A stretch of DNA of 64,000 bases from Bacillus sp. Marseille-Q3570 (GCF_946151055.1 NZ_CAMGYZ010000001.1:124001-188000), one strand, 5' to 3'; counted from the stretch's first letter, positions 16,261 through 25,103 are shown. A program made the numbers and translations. The notes: generated by a model from the sequence alone, not told the origin.

Positions 16261-16833
16261 TTAGGTTACCCAATCCTCACCATTTGATTTCTGTGATTCC
16301 TCAATATAATCATTTACGTCAAAAAAGGAAATTGACAATATAGGATATTCGTTACCAAGTTCTACATATTTGTGCGCCGTTCTTAAATAAAATTCCGGCG
16401 ACCCTGGCTGATCAGCGTCATAGAGCACTAATAACGCATCTGTCTTTTCGATGATGAATTGATTTCCTGCTTGCAATTGGCCTGGATTTTCATATGGTCT
16501 TTTCGAAATGCTGTCCACGAAATCTGCTTGCGATACAACCTGATGGTAATATTGCTGGGTGTTCTCTTTCCATCTCTGCTCCTGTTCTTGAAATGGAGTC
16601 AAAACAGCAAGCTGCAGATCAGGATAAGTTTCCTTCAATTCGATGACTGTCTCGCCTGCCCACAACTCAACTCCGAGCTGTCCACTGATGACGACCCATT
16701 CCAGGCCTTCTTCCACGAGCTGTGTAATACGATTTTTAAGTACACCTTTTATGTATGGTATAGCTTCATGTTTGTTCGAAAAAATACCAAGTTCATGTCC
16801 TTTGTAACCTGTCACTGCTAAAACCTTGATCAT
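16261..16833 (-). CDS. ypsA: DUF1273 / SLOG-fold protein YpsA
   Basis: A 190-residue protein of the YpsA family (DUF1273, Rossmann-like SLOG superfamily, predicted nucleotide-binding). Conserved blocks: KVLAVTGYKGHELGIF (1-18), WVVISGQLGVELWAGE (47-62), LAVLTPFQEQEQRW and DALLVLYDADQPGSP. In B. subtilis YpsA is linked to cell division inhibition and sits beside gpsB, as here. AAAAGGAGT precedes the ATG. Confidence 0.92.
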   Translation of the reverse strand: MIKVLAVTGYKGHELGIFSNKHEAIPYIKGVLKNRITQLVEEGLEWVVISGQLGVELWAGETVIELKETYPDLQLAVLTPFQEQEQRWKENTQQYYHQVVSQADFVDSISKRPYENPGQLQAGNQFIIEKTDALLVLYDADQPGSPEFYLRTAHKYVELGNEYPILSISFFDVNDYIEESQKSNGEDWVT

Positions 16834-17083
16834 CCAATGACTCCTTTTGAAAATCCATGCTGATTCCAGGATGTCTTTAAATCCTACTAAAAGTGAAAAT
16901 CCGTGTCTATGCCAATATTTGGACTCCCTTTAAGTGTACCATATTATACATACATATTTTGTTGAAAAAGCATCGATTTATCGAAAAATATATGTTTTTT
17001 CATATGGAATTCTGTCCGGTTTTCAAGGATCTTTGTACCTGTTTGATAAATGGTTTGGTATAGGGGTACCCTGGGAAATCGAA

Positions 17084-17116
17084 AGAAAAAGCGAACCGAA
17101 TGAGCTCGGTTCGCTT
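17084..17116 (-). terminator. Terminator of cotD
   Basis: GCGAACCGA/TCGGTTCGC stem followed by TTTTTCTTT on the minus strand. Confidence 0.85.
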
Positions 17117-17125
17117 ATACTGATC

Positions 17126-17434
17126 TTACCAGCCCCAAGGGCCTCCGTCGTGGTGGTGTCCTCCACCGTAGCTGTCGCCATATCCTCCACCGTAGCCGCC
17201 GTGGTGGCAGCCGCATTTCGGCTTTGGTGGGACCATGCAATGTTTGTGTTGAGTCGTACAGCACGATTTTGTACAATGCTTCTGCATATGCTTATGCTGT
17301 ATGATGTTGTGGTGTACGTGCTCCTCGATCACTGGATGGATATGAGGCACGACTTTGTAATGGCAAAAATGCTTGACACACTTCTTCGGTGGATGGACCA
17401 CCGGACACATCATTTGAGGTTTTTTACAATGCAT
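17126..17434 (-). CDS. cotD: Spore coat protein CotD
   Basis: A 102-residue inner-coat protein of low complexity: rich in His, Cys, Lys and Pro (MHCKKPQMMCPVVHPPKKCV...) with a Gly-Tyr-His tail. The repeated CVKHFC-type and HHNIIQHKH motifs are typical of CotD, which is made in the mother cell. A sigma-K-type promoter lies 42-69 bp upstream of the start. The opposite-strand frame over it is a shadow. Confidence 0.93.
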   Translation of the reverse strand: MHCKKPQMMCPVVHPPKKCVKHFCHYKVVPHIHPVIEEHVHHNIIQHKHMQKHCTKSCCTTQHKHCMVPPKPKCGCHHGGYGGGYGDSYGGGHHHDGGPWGW

Positions 17435-17475
17435 CCCATAGATTCTCCTTTATGGTTTAGTTTGATTCTTTGTAA

Positions 17476-17503
17476 TAATGTATGAGAGATCTATGAGACT
17501 TGT
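17476..17503 (-). promoter_or_regulatory. Candidate sigma-K promoter of cotD
   Basis: On the minus strand AC (17502-17503) is followed after 17 bp by CATACATTA (17476-17484), fitting the sigma-K pattern AC-N16/17-CATAnnnTA. The cotD start is at 17434. Late mother-cell expression of cotD is known in B. subtilis. Confidence 0.55.
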
Positions 17504-17545
17504 CTAAGACATTCGCCTTCTTTCACCGATATCCGATGAAAATGG

Positions 17546-17620
17546 TCAAGCACCTAAGTTCATGATATACACAGTCAAGCCGATCATAAGAAAAAATAAA
17601 ACTACAATAATGTTGCGCAC
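17546..17620 (-). CDS. 24-residue membrane peptide
   Basis: A GTG-started frame with an AGGGGGA site 8 nt upstream. The product MRNIIVVLFFLMIGLTVYIM plus NLGA is one hydrophobic helix with a positive N terminus, so a single-pass membrane peptide. It lies about 110 bp before cotD on the same strand. No family is recognised. The clean ribosome binding site and the uninterrupted helix argue it is real. Confidence 0.5.
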   Translation of the reverse strand: MRNIIVVLFFLMIGLTVYIMNLGA

Positions 17621-17717
17621 TGTCGGAATCCCCCTAAATATGTAAATGCTCCATCCCCTATTTTATGGTGATTCGACATTTTTTTCAATATTTCTATTAC
17701 AAAAGACTAAATAATTT

Positions 17718-17770
17718 TAAAAACCCCCGGGCAAGCACGAAAAACATCGTTTTTTGCGCTTGCCCGGGGA
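17718..17770 (-). terminator. Terminator of mrfA-mrfB
   Basis: A very strong stem (CCCCGGGCAAGC/GCTTGCCCGGGG, extended inward by ACGAAAAAC/GTTTTTTGC) followed by GTTTTTAAAA on the minus strand. Confidence 0.9.
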
Positions 17771-17811
17771 ATATCGACCATTTCTCACGTTTTCAATTCC
17801 CTACTATTGCC

Positions 17812-19059
17812 CTACCCGAATTTTCTTTCGAGACGGTCGATCCGCTTTTTGAATTGAATTCGTTCTTTATCTTCATCGCGTCTTATAATCCGCTTTGCCG
17901 ACTTCCATGATTGATATCCTTTCCGAGCATAAAACAACGCTTTCTCAAAGTCCTTGTAGTGATGTTCATGGATTTTCGAAAGCTCAACATAGGCTTCTAC
18001 ATCATCTTGCGACTCAATGACAGACTTCAAATAACAAGCTGCTTGATCGAGATCTTTTTCTTTCTTATAGAGGCTCGCCAACGCTTTTTTTGCCTTTAAA
18101 TCATTTGTCGTATCAATTAGTTCTTCATAACGATGTTTCGCTTCCAGCCTATCTCCCAGCGCCTCATACCATTTTGCAATCTCGAACCGCTCTATGTTGG
18201 AAAGCGAAGTATGGTTCTTATCTAACAAAACATTGGAGAGATGGGTATACAACGATATGAGGGTAAGGACATCAAGCTCATTATGTTTGAATACCCCTTC
18301 TAAGATCGAAGGGTTCTTTTCCCGCAAATATTCAAAGTATAACATCGGCGCAAGATATCCTGGTGTATCCTCTGTCCTTTCGATACTAAGAAGTTCTTTT
18401 TCCACAATTGAGAGGCGCAGTGACTCGAATGACTTCTTCCAAACCCTTCGCGAACCATGAAGTAAATCGAAATGACCGAAAGGCGGCAGCTTCGGAACCA
18501 TATCACGGACGAATGTGTGACGGGTTTTCACCTGCGGCCAATCAAATGCTTTTCCGTTATACGTCACTAAATTGGACATGTCCTGCATATCTGTTAAAAA
18601 ATGGTGATATAGGGCCACTTCGTTTCCTGGTCCTGGCAGGAAATACTGTCGGACCTGAATGCAACCTTCAAGTATTCTTGCGACTCCAAGCAAAAAGATC
18701 GTATTCCCTGCTCCGCTACCTAGCCCAGTCGTTTCTGTATCAAAAAAGAGGAGGTCTGAAGCAGCTCGGCCGTCAGCTGAAAGTGGATGGCTCTTCTCCC
18801 TTTTGTTCCAGCGCTTGATGGCATCATGAAGATCTTGTACGGTGTAATGTCCGATTTTATAGTCTTTTGAATAGTTTTTTTCCCGGATGATGCAATGCTG
18901 ATCTTCAAATGCTACTGCTTTTGCTTCGTAAGGAGCCCAGCCTGAACCATATTCCTCAGTCTTCTCTTCCACTCGTTTTTGTTTCTTTTCCGGAGTTGAT
19001 TCTGTACCGACATGTGTCAGTTGTTTTTTAAAACGATTCAATTTATTTTGAAGTGACAT
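17812..19059 (-). CDS. mrfB: MrfB: DnaQ-like exonuclease with TPR repeats (YprB)
   Basis: A 415-residue protein. The N-terminal exonuclease domain (about 95-270) has the DEDD motifs FFDTETTGLG, YNGKAFDWP and HNELDVLTL. The C-terminal part (about 285-395) has TPR-like repeats. In B. subtilis MrfA and MrfB act in a UvrABC-independent pathway that repairs mitomycin C damage, with MrfB as the nuclease. It overlaps the mrfA 3' end by 17 nt, so translation is coupled. Confidence 0.92.
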   Translation of the reverse strand: MSLQNKLNRFKKQLTHVGTESTPEKKQKRVEEKTEEYGSGWAPYEAKAVAFEDQHCIIREKNYSKDYKIGHYTVQDLHDAIKRWNKREKSHPLSADGRAASDLLFFDTETTGLGSGAGNTIFLLGVARILEGCIQVRQYFLPGPGNEVALYHHFLTDMQDMSNLVTYNGKAFDWPQVKTRHTFVRDMVPKLPPFGHFDLLHGSRRVWKKSFESLRLSIVEKELLSIERTEDTPGYLAPMLYFEYLREKNPSILEGVFKHNELDVLTLISLYTHLSNVLLDKNHTSLSNIERFEIAKWYEALGDRLEAKHRYEELIDTTNDLKAKKALASLYKKEKDLDQAACYLKSVIESQDDVEAYVELSKIHEHHYKDFEKALFYARKGYQSWKSAKRIIRRDEDKERIQFKKRIDRLERKFG

Positions 19060-21337
19060 AGTTCGAATCGTTCCTTCCCTCTTTCAAAAATTTCAACGCT
19101 AGGCTTTTGGCATCTGTATACTGCACTTCATTCCCTACACACGATGGACAACCTTTACCACATGGGCAGCGTTCTATCACTTGTTCCGCCTCGCTGATGA
19201 TTTCAGATATATGGTCATAAACATATTCACTGAGACCGATGCCACCCGGATAGCGATCGTAGAAGAAAATCGTCGGCAACTGTGAATGAGAAGCTTTCAC
19301 TTGGGGAACGACATGAAGATCGCTCACATCACACATGACGAATAATGGAGCGACATGACGCATGACATTCGAAATTCCTACAAGACCTTCTTCAAGTTCT
19401 TGTTCAGAAAGTCCCTCAACCATTTCCTCAGAGAAACTGATCCATGAAGCGGAAGTATGGAGCTCTTCTTCAGGCAGCGAGATCGGCCCGGAACCGATGT
19501 TTTCATGGGTCCCGAACTTGATTTTTTTGAAAATCGTCGCCATCGCATTTACAGTTACATCTCCAAACGCGACCTGAGAATCAATAAAGGTCTTCTGTTT
19601 ATCTTCTTCAAGCACTTTCAACGAAACCGCTAAATTTGCATCCGTGTAGTAATCAACATCGACTTCACGGACGTATGCCTTTTTCTCTTCGTAATCAAGT
19701 TTCTCAACTTGATATTGAATACCTTGATGCAAGTAGATCGCTTCTTCGTGAAGCAATGTCATCGAACTGAACCGGTCCATTTCACCGATTACTCTTACAT
19801 TCGCTACATTCGTCTGATCGACGATGACGACGTTTTCCTGTGAAGCGGAACGTAAGCTGATGTTATGTGCAGGAAACGAATCGTTCATCCAATACCAACG
19901 TTCCCCTTGTTCATGCAGGACGCCTTCTTCAGTCAAGAAATGCATGATGTCATCGATTTCTACTCCTTCAAAACTCTCACCATTTTTAAATGGTAGTTCA
20001 TACGCTGCACATTTCAAATGATCCACTAAGATGATCAAGTTGTCGGGGTTGATCCGAGCGGTTTCTGGATTGCGATTGAAAAAGTAGTCGGGATTCTGGA
20101 TAATATATTGATCAAGTGGTGTAGAACTAGCGACGAGAACGACGACCGATTCATCCTGTCTCCGGCCAGCTCGTCCTCCCTGCTGCCACGTACTTGCAAT
20201 CGTTCCAGGGTAGCCATTCATGACACAGACTTGAAGTTGTCCGATATCCACACCTAATTCGAGAGCGTTCGTACTCACAACACCCATGATCTCCCCACTC
20301 CGAAGTCCTTGTTCGATTTCACGGCGCTGCTTCGGAAGATATCCACCGCGATAGCCACGAATCGTCTTGTTTCCTATCTTTCGTTGAATCAATTCTTGCA
20401 GATAGGTTAGCAAAATTTCAACTCTGACCCGGCTTCTCGCAAAAACGATCGTCTGGATTTCATTTTCCAAAAACAAAGAAGCAATCCTTTTCGATTCAAG
20501 CGTTGCACTCCTTCTTATGTTCAACGGTTTATTGACAATAGGCGGGTTGTAGAAAACGAAATGCTTCTTCCCAACCGGGGCGCCGTTGTTGTCAATCAAC
20601 TGCACTTCATCCCCTGTCAATTTTTCAGCAAGCTCTTGCGGATTCGCAATCGTGGCTGACGTGCAGATGAAGGTCGGATTACTTCCGTAGTAAGCACATA
20701 TTCTTTTCAGACGTCTCAATACATTGGCAAAATGGCTCCCGAACACACCTCTATATGTATGAAGTTCATCAATGACAATATATTTCAGGTTTTCAAACAA
20801 GGATACCCACTTCGTATGATGCGGTAGAATCGCTGAATGCAGCATATCCGGATTCGTCATCACGACATGTCCGGCTTTACGAATCACCTGACGGATATTC
20901 GAAGGTGTATCTCCGTCGTATGTATAACTATTGATGTCCATACCGATTTCTTCAATCAATTCGTTGATTTCACTCTTTTGATCCTGGGCCAAAGCCTTTG
21001 TCGGAAACAAATATAAAGCGCGGCTGTTATCATTCTCCACAACCTCCTGAAGGACAGGAAGGTTATAGCAGAGCGTTTTACCAGAAGCGGTCGGGGTAAC
21101 AGCAACGAAGCTTTTATGCGAACGTGCTGCTTCAAATGCAGAATATTGGTGCGTATATAATGAAGAAATCCCTCTGTTTTCTAATGCATTACGAATCTTC
21201 GGATGGATCTGTTCAGGAAAATCGACAGATCGTCCTTCTTTTTCAGGAATCGTTTTCCAATGGGCGATATTCGAAGCAATCGTTTCATCTTTATTCATGA
21301 CTTTTAGGATTTCAGGTAAGCTCTTACGAATTTTCAT
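19043..21337 (-). CDS. mrfA: MrfA: DEAD/DEAH-type DNA helicase (YprA)
   Basis: A 764-residue superfamily 2 helicase. Walker A TPTASGKTLCYN, Walker B IDELHTYRG (DEVH/DELH type), motif III TSATIANP and motif VI GGRAGR are present. The C-terminal domain has the MrfA cysteine cluster CPCGKGCPSCVG (about 730-741), which binds metal. The start at 21337 is favoured by GGAG 11 nt upstream; the GTG 9 nt earlier has no spacing. A LexA-like box lies in the promoter (21370-21385). Confidence 0.93.
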   Translation of the reverse strand: MKIRKSLPEILKVMNKDETIASNIAHWKTIPEKEGRSVDFPEQIHPKIRNALENRGISSLYTHQYSAFEAARSHKSFVAVTPTASGKTLCYNLPVLQEVVENDNSRALYLFPTKALAQDQKSEINELIEEIGMDINSYTYDGDTPSNIRQVIRKAGHVVMTNPDMLHSAILPHHTKWVSLFENLKYIVIDELHTYRGVFGSHFANVLRRLKRICAYYGSNPTFICTSATIANPQELAEKLTGDEVQLIDNNGAPVGKKHFVFYNPPIVNKPLNIRRSATLESKRIASLFLENEIQTIVFARSRVRVEILLTYLQELIQRKIGNKTIRGYRGGYLPKQRREIEQGLRSGEIMGVVSTNALELGVDIGQLQVCVMNGYPGTIASTWQQGGRAGRRQDESVVVLVASSTPLDQYIIQNPDYFFNRNPETARINPDNLIILVDHLKCAAYELPFKNGESFEGVEIDDIMHFLTEEGVLHEQGERWYWMNDSFPAHNISLRSASQENVVIVDQTNVANVRVIGEMDRFSSMTLLHEEAIYLHQGIQYQVEKLDYEEKKAYVREVDVDYYTDANLAVSLKVLEEDKQKTFIDSQVAFGDVTVNAMATIFKKIKFGTHENIGSGPISLPEEELHTSASWISFSEEMVEGLSEQELEEGLVGISNVMRHVAPLFVMCDVSDLHVVPQVKASHSQLPTIFFYDRYPGGIGLSEYVYDHISEIISEAEQVIERCPCGKGCPSCVGNEVQYTDAKSLALKFLKEGRNDSNYVTSK

Positions 21338-21369
21338 TCCGTTCACTCCATTCTAGTACTTCTATTTTA

Positions 21370-21385
21370 GCGAATAAACGTTCGC
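21370..21385 (-). promoter_or_regulatory. LexA-like box in the mrfA promoter
   Basis: The sequence GCGAATAAACGTTCGC (plus strand) contains CGAAT-N4-GTTCG, the half-site arrangement known from the B. subtilis recA operator, and fits CGAACRNRYGTTYC at 12 of 14 positions. It directly abuts a -10-like TAAAAT (21364-21369, minus strand), 33 bp before the mrfA start. Confidence 0.5.
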
Positions 21386-21547
21386 AAGAAAAGGGGTCCG
21401 TTCTGTTTTCGCATAACCGAAAAGTAAAAGATTCAAGTCCTTCTTACTTAAAGAATTCTCTTATCACTCTTAATCATCATATTTTTTGTCTACTTATCAA
21501 TTGATCTTAACAATGTAAAAAAGCTCCCAAACAGGAACTTTTCACTA

Positions 21548-21717
21548 CTAATTCGCACGCTCATAATCACTTAACGATTTTTTGTACAGGTCATGCAAAG
21601 TCAGTGACTTCATTGAATTGCTTAGTGCGCCTTGTTGTTTCTTTAATACTTCTTCCGTAAAAGTGAATAAATGCTGCAGATCTACCGGCAATGTATTATG
21701 CGCTGTTGTCGATCTCT
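21548..21717 (-). pseudogene. 3' remnant of an unidentified gene
   Basis: The minus strand is open from about 21717 to a TAG at 21548 and reads like a natural protein end: ...NTLPVDLQHLFTFTEEVL KKQQGALSNSMKSLTLHDLY...SDYERAN (stop). No start codon with a ribosome binding site precedes it. Its upstream side runs straight into the truncated gene on the other strand. I do not recognise the family. Confidence 0.4.
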
Positions 21718-22694
21718 CATGAGCTGATACGAACGAAATGCTTACATGCTGTAATCGGCAGGGTGTCTATTACCTCAATTCTGCATTGGAAAATACGATG
21801 ATAGATGATAATGAAGAACTTTACAGGGGATTTCCATTAGCAGAACGGCTGATCCATTTTGAAGCTGTAAAAGATCACTTCAAAAGTACGACTGCAATCA
21901 TCGGGTCAGGAATGAATCCTGGAGTTGTTCAATGGATGGCACTTGAGTTGATGAAATCCACCCGTCTCGGGGAAAAACTTCTTGGCTGTTATATCGTGGA
22001 AGAGGACACTTCATTTTATACCGGACAAGCTGAGGTGAAGAAAGATGTTATCTATACGTCTTGGTCCCCTGAATGCTTTCTTGATGAAGCGATCATGAGC
22101 TATCCTATGTTCATGAAAGACAAGACTCCCCTTTACTTATACCACCAGCCTTATGAGCTCGGCTTCAATATAACATTAGGTGAAAAACAATTTGAAGGCT
22201 GCTTGATGCCTCATGAAGAAGTGTATTCTTTAGGTAAACACTTCAATATCGAAACAGGATTCATTTATAAAGTGAATGATCATACGACAACCTTGATCAA
22301 GAATAATCTTTCAGACGTTGATCGAATTTGGGATTTTGAAATGGAAGTACTTGATCACTCCAAATCACCACTTGATGGAGAAAATCTGGTCGGAGTCCTT
22401 TTGGTATATGAGACAAAAGAAGTTTATATGTATAATGTGATGGACAACGTGAAGATTTATGATCAATTTCGGACTAACGCTACTTATTTTCAAGTTGCGT
22501 GTGGTATTTATTCAGGTACTTGCACTTTATTGTTAGACCATCTTGATAAGGGGATCTATTTTGTTGACGAGTTGCTGCTTCAAACAAATTCTCATTATGG
22601 AAACTATTTAAAACATTATATGAAGGACTTTGTAATTGGAGAAAATCAACTTTCAGAAGGACTTCTTCTGGACCGGAAAAAGAGTCGATGGTAA
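21718..22694 (+). pseudogene. 5'-truncated homospermidine synthase / saccharopine dehydrogenase-like gene
   Basis: The frame encodes about 320 residues resembling the middle and C-terminal parts of homospermidine synthase-like proteins: CNRQGVYYLNSALE, then IIGSGMNPGVVQWMALE, and a long C-terminal catalytic region. The N-terminal Rossmann NAD-binding domain (about 100 residues) is missing. Just upstream VVDLS is followed by an in-frame TGA, then ADTNEML. No ribosome binding site is seen before the ATG at 21738. It was probably inactivated by loss of its 5' end. Confidence 0.6.
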
Positions 22695-22874
22695 GAATTC
22701 AACAGGGCGTAGTCAAAATCACATCCAAAATCTATCAATCTAGCATATATTAAAATGCTGACCAAGGAGGCTGAAAGGGGTCAAAATGTAAATCAGGCAG
22801 AACAGATCGCTAAAAAAGGTGGAAGGAACAAATTGAAGAAATATGATGTTGAAAATTGAAGAAACTAACTTATT

Positions 22875-22905
22875 CGGGAGAGTCGTTGAACCCTCCCGTT
22901 TTTTC
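22875..22905 (+). terminator. Plus-strand terminator after the truncated gene
   Basis: CGGGAG/CTCCCG stem followed by TTTTTT. Confidence 0.8.
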
Positions 22906-22912
22906 GTCATCA

Positions 22913-23350
22913 TTATTCATGTTCATTTTCAATTTGACTGATCATTTCTGAGGTGTCTTCATGTTTCGTATTGAGTCTTTCATCACCTGGATTTTTCTGT
23001 TCATCATATACTTTTTGCGCTTCAATTGTCCTCTTCGCATAAGGTACTGCTTCCAAGCGCTCAATGGAGATCTCCTCACCGGTGTCGATACATACACCGT
23101 AAGTGCCTTCTTCAATCCGTTGTAAGGCTTCATCGATTTCATTTATCAATTGTTCATCATTTTGGTTCAGTGCCATTTCTCTTGCATGTTCGTACTCTGC
23201 AGTACCAGCATTACCCATATGGTTATCATTACCCTTCAATTGTTCAGAATCAACGTTTTCTTCTCTATTTTGATTTCGTCGAAAAACTTCCTCTTTCATT
23301 CCTTGCAATTGTGATTTGAAGACTTGTATTTGTTTATCAGTTAAAGCCAT
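22913..23350 (-). CDS. yteA: DksA/TraR-family protein lacking the zinc-finger cysteines (YteA-like)
   Basis: A 145-residue coiled-coil protein of the TraR/DksA family. The start at 23350 (MALTDKQIQVFKSQL) has AGGAGG 5-6 nt upstream; a longer frame to 23401 is leader. The helical hairpin (residues 5-90) is followed by the degenerate finger GTYGVCIDTGEEISIERLEAVPYAK, in which only one Cys of the usual CxxC...CxxC remains. This resembles the Bacillus YteA/YocK group. The role, possibly binding RNA polymerase, is not known. Confidence 0.82.
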   Translation of the reverse strand: MALTDKQIQVFKSQLQGMKEEVFRRNQNREENVDSEQLKGNDNHMGNAGTAEYEHAREMALNQNDEQLINEIDEALQRIEEGTYGVCIDTGEEISIERLEAVPYAKRTIEAQKVYDEQKNPGDERLNTKHEDTSEMISQIENEHE

Positions 23351-23531
23351 GATTCCTCCTCCTTTTTTGAACCTTTCCCATTCACAATTGAAGGTAAACA
23401 CCCTTCCAGTTACTTCCTTTTAATGAGGGTTATTTAGATGCAGGATAGTTGATGCCTAGCTCAGAGTCACTTGGATCACTTCAATCTTCCTGCAACGGTC
23501 TCATTGATTGACTTTTTATGAGTTAAGAGAA

Positions 23532-23687
23532 ATTAAAGAAAAATTGGCAAAGACAAGCCTTTGACGCAGACCGGGCCTCAGTTCCTAGAAAAAGCAACTG
23601 CTTTTCCTTCTTGCAGTGTATTGCTTCCCAAGCCAGCAGCTTGTGCTATTATATTTAAGAAAGTATTTTAAACGTTCTTTAAATGCA
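23532..23687 (+). repeat. Short dispersed repeat (copy G)
   Basis: About 156 bp, starting TTAAAGAAAAATTGGCAAAG and ending CGTTCTTTAAATG, closely parallel to copy F (11116-11275). It lies just beyond the terminator of the STAS-domain gene. The rest of the gap 23351-23531 shows nothing I can name. Confidence 0.65.
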
Positions 23688-23694
23688 AAATAAA

Positions 23695-23716
23695 AAGACG
23701 CTTAGTGAGCGCCTTT
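23695..23716 (-). terminator. Terminator of the RsbR-like gene
   Basis: AGGCGCT/AGCGTCT stem followed by TTTTTA on the minus strand. Confidence 0.7.
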
Positions 23717-23735
23717 TATTGAAATAAGTTGTAAA

Positions 23736-24569
23736 TCAGTCATCTTCTGTTAATGCAATCGACAATTTAGAGGTCATTTCCACATCCTCAAAATCGATGC
23801 CCAATTGCACTGCTGTTTGTGCGATTTCAGGGCGTATTCCCGATAATGTGGTAGAAACACCCAACAACCGTAAAGAATAAATCAATTGGAATATTTCGTG
23901 AGCGACCATCGTATCCACCATGAAAACACCTGATAAATCAATGTACAACCGTTCAATATTCCGTTCTTCACATTGCTTCAAGGTACTTTCAAGAATAGTC
24001 TTAGCCCTATGCGTATCGATGTCACCGACGATCGGGAGCAGACCTACATTATGTGATAAATCAATTACAGGAGAACTAAGCTCATTGATCATCGCTTTTT
24101 GAGCTATCAATTGATCATTCAGATAGTTGTTCTTTTCTTCTGTAAATCGCACCATCGCAATATCAAATTCTTTTATGATCGACTCTTTCCATAAATCAAT
24201 TTGTTCATTCGTATATTTACCTGGTGAAGCTTTTACAAATTCGTTGATCAGGTTCAAATACTGTTTCCGGACACGTATGAATTCCCTCATGACAAAATGA
24301 GTCGGTGTTTCAATATGTTCCTTATCCCTCGCAGTAGCAATCACCCATTCCTCGAAATCCTTGAAGAATTCTGATTCTTCTTTTATAAAAATTCCAATCA
24401 GATTCAGATGAAACTCATAATTTTGCTGTTTCAACTTTTGAATGACTTCAGGATCTGTAGATGAATAAACACCTGTCGGGTCGCTTTTACTCAGTGAGTT
24501 ATACCAATCATCTGTAAGTTGTGGTGCTTTATTGAGAAGAAAATCATGTAATTCCTTATTTCTCTGCAC
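23736..24569 (-). CDS. RsbR-type STAS-domain stressosome protein
   Basis: A 277-residue RsbR paralogue. The N-terminal half (1-150) is the non-heme globin-like sensor module; the C-terminal STAS domain (about 165-275) has GDIDTHRAKTILEST, IDLSGVFMVDTMVAHEIF and LSGIRPEIAQTAVQLGI, as in RsbRA-RD, including the Thr sites phosphorylated by RsbT. Such proteins build the stressosome that controls sigma-B. The start is the GTG at 24569, 10 nt after GGAGGT. The other stressosome genes are not in this window. Confidence 0.88.
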   Translation of the reverse strand: MQRNKELHDFLLNKAPQLTDDWYNSLSKSDPTGVYSSTDPEVIQKLKQQNYEFHLNLIGIFIKEESEFFKDFEEWVIATARDKEHIETPTHFVMREFIRVRKQYLNLINEFVKASPGKYTNEQIDLWKESIIKEFDIAMVRFTEEKNNYLNDQLIAQKAMINELSSPVIDLSHNVGLLPIVGDIDTHRAKTILESTLKQCEERNIERLYIDLSGVFMVDTMVAHEIFQLIYSLRLLGVSTTLSGIRPEIAQTAVQLGIDFEDVEMTSKLSIALTEDD

Positions 24570-24729
24570 GTTATAATGACCTCCGCAATTCATTTAAATG
24601 GGCGTTATTTTAACTTCTCTCCCTAGTTTAAATTATTAGAACCTTGAGGACAAATTTAAACCAGTAAACCTTTAGCAGAATTAGCAAATGGTCATATGTG
24701 ATTCGGAAAATATTTCAGTGAAATTCTTG

Positions 24730-24867
24730 CTACTTCACTCTCACTTTTTCATTCTTTTCAATTTGAATGACCTTTCCATCCTGAATAACCAAAGTGACAG
24801 ACCCGAATTTCATATTTTTAAGCATTTCATTCAATTTTGGTGTTATAGATTCCAATTCATTTGCCAC
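24730..24867 (-). CDS. yezD: YezD family (DUF2292) protein under a SAM riboswitch
   Basis: A 45-residue protein: VANELESITPKLNEMLKNMK then FGSVTLVIQDGKVIQIEKNE and KVRVK. The pattern YGSIxLVIQxGKVVQIE is typical of YezD/DUF2292. The GTG at 24867 is chosen since AGGAG lies 7 nt before it; the ATG at 24873 is only 1-2 nt from that site. The SAM-I riboswitch upstream links it to sulfur metabolism. It is the only gene in its transcript before the STAS gene, which has its own ribosome binding site 160 bp on. Confidence 0.85.
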   Translation of the reverse strand: MANELESITPKLNEMLKNMKFGSVTLVIQDGKVIQIEKNEKVRVK

Positions 24868-24927
24868 ACTCATTCTCCTCTCTTTTGTAAGCAACAAAGT
24901 TTTGCGGAAACAGCCATAAATAATGTA

Positions 24928-25083
24928 AAAAAGCCCCTCAGAATGAGAGACCTGATTTAAAGTACATCGAATGTGTATGTACCTTATCTCTCAAAATGGG
25001 TATCCATTTTGCTGGAATTAGCACCTTGCAATAGCAGGTTGCCGGGCTTCTCAGGGCCAGTCCCTCAGCCACTCGTGATAAGT
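24928..25083 (-). promoter_or_regulatory. SAM-I riboswitch (S box) with terminator
   Basis: The aptamer (24983-25083, minus strand) has the S-box blocks in order: CTTATCACGAGTGGCTGAGG, GACTGGCCC, TGAGAAGCCCGGCAACC, CAAGGTGCTAATTCCAGCA and closing GAGATAAG. It is followed by a terminator (GTCTCTCA/TGAGGGGC, then TTTTTT at about 24928-24953). High S-adenosylmethionine should stop transcription of yezD. The start of yezD is about 60 bp downstream. Confidence 0.95.
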
Positions 25084-25103
25084 GGATCAACTTATTTTTT
25101 TGA

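Noticed and set aside
16934-17485. 183-codon plus-strand frame
   Set aside because: It is antisense to cotD; the low-complexity repeats of cotD keep the other strand open. No ribosome binding site.
22755-22859. 34-codon frame after the truncated homospermidine synthase-like gene
   Set aside because: The ATG has no ribosome binding site and the product is not recognisable; possibly a remnant.
24688-24960. 90-codon plus-strand frame
   Set aside because: It is antisense to yezD and the SAM riboswitch terminator.
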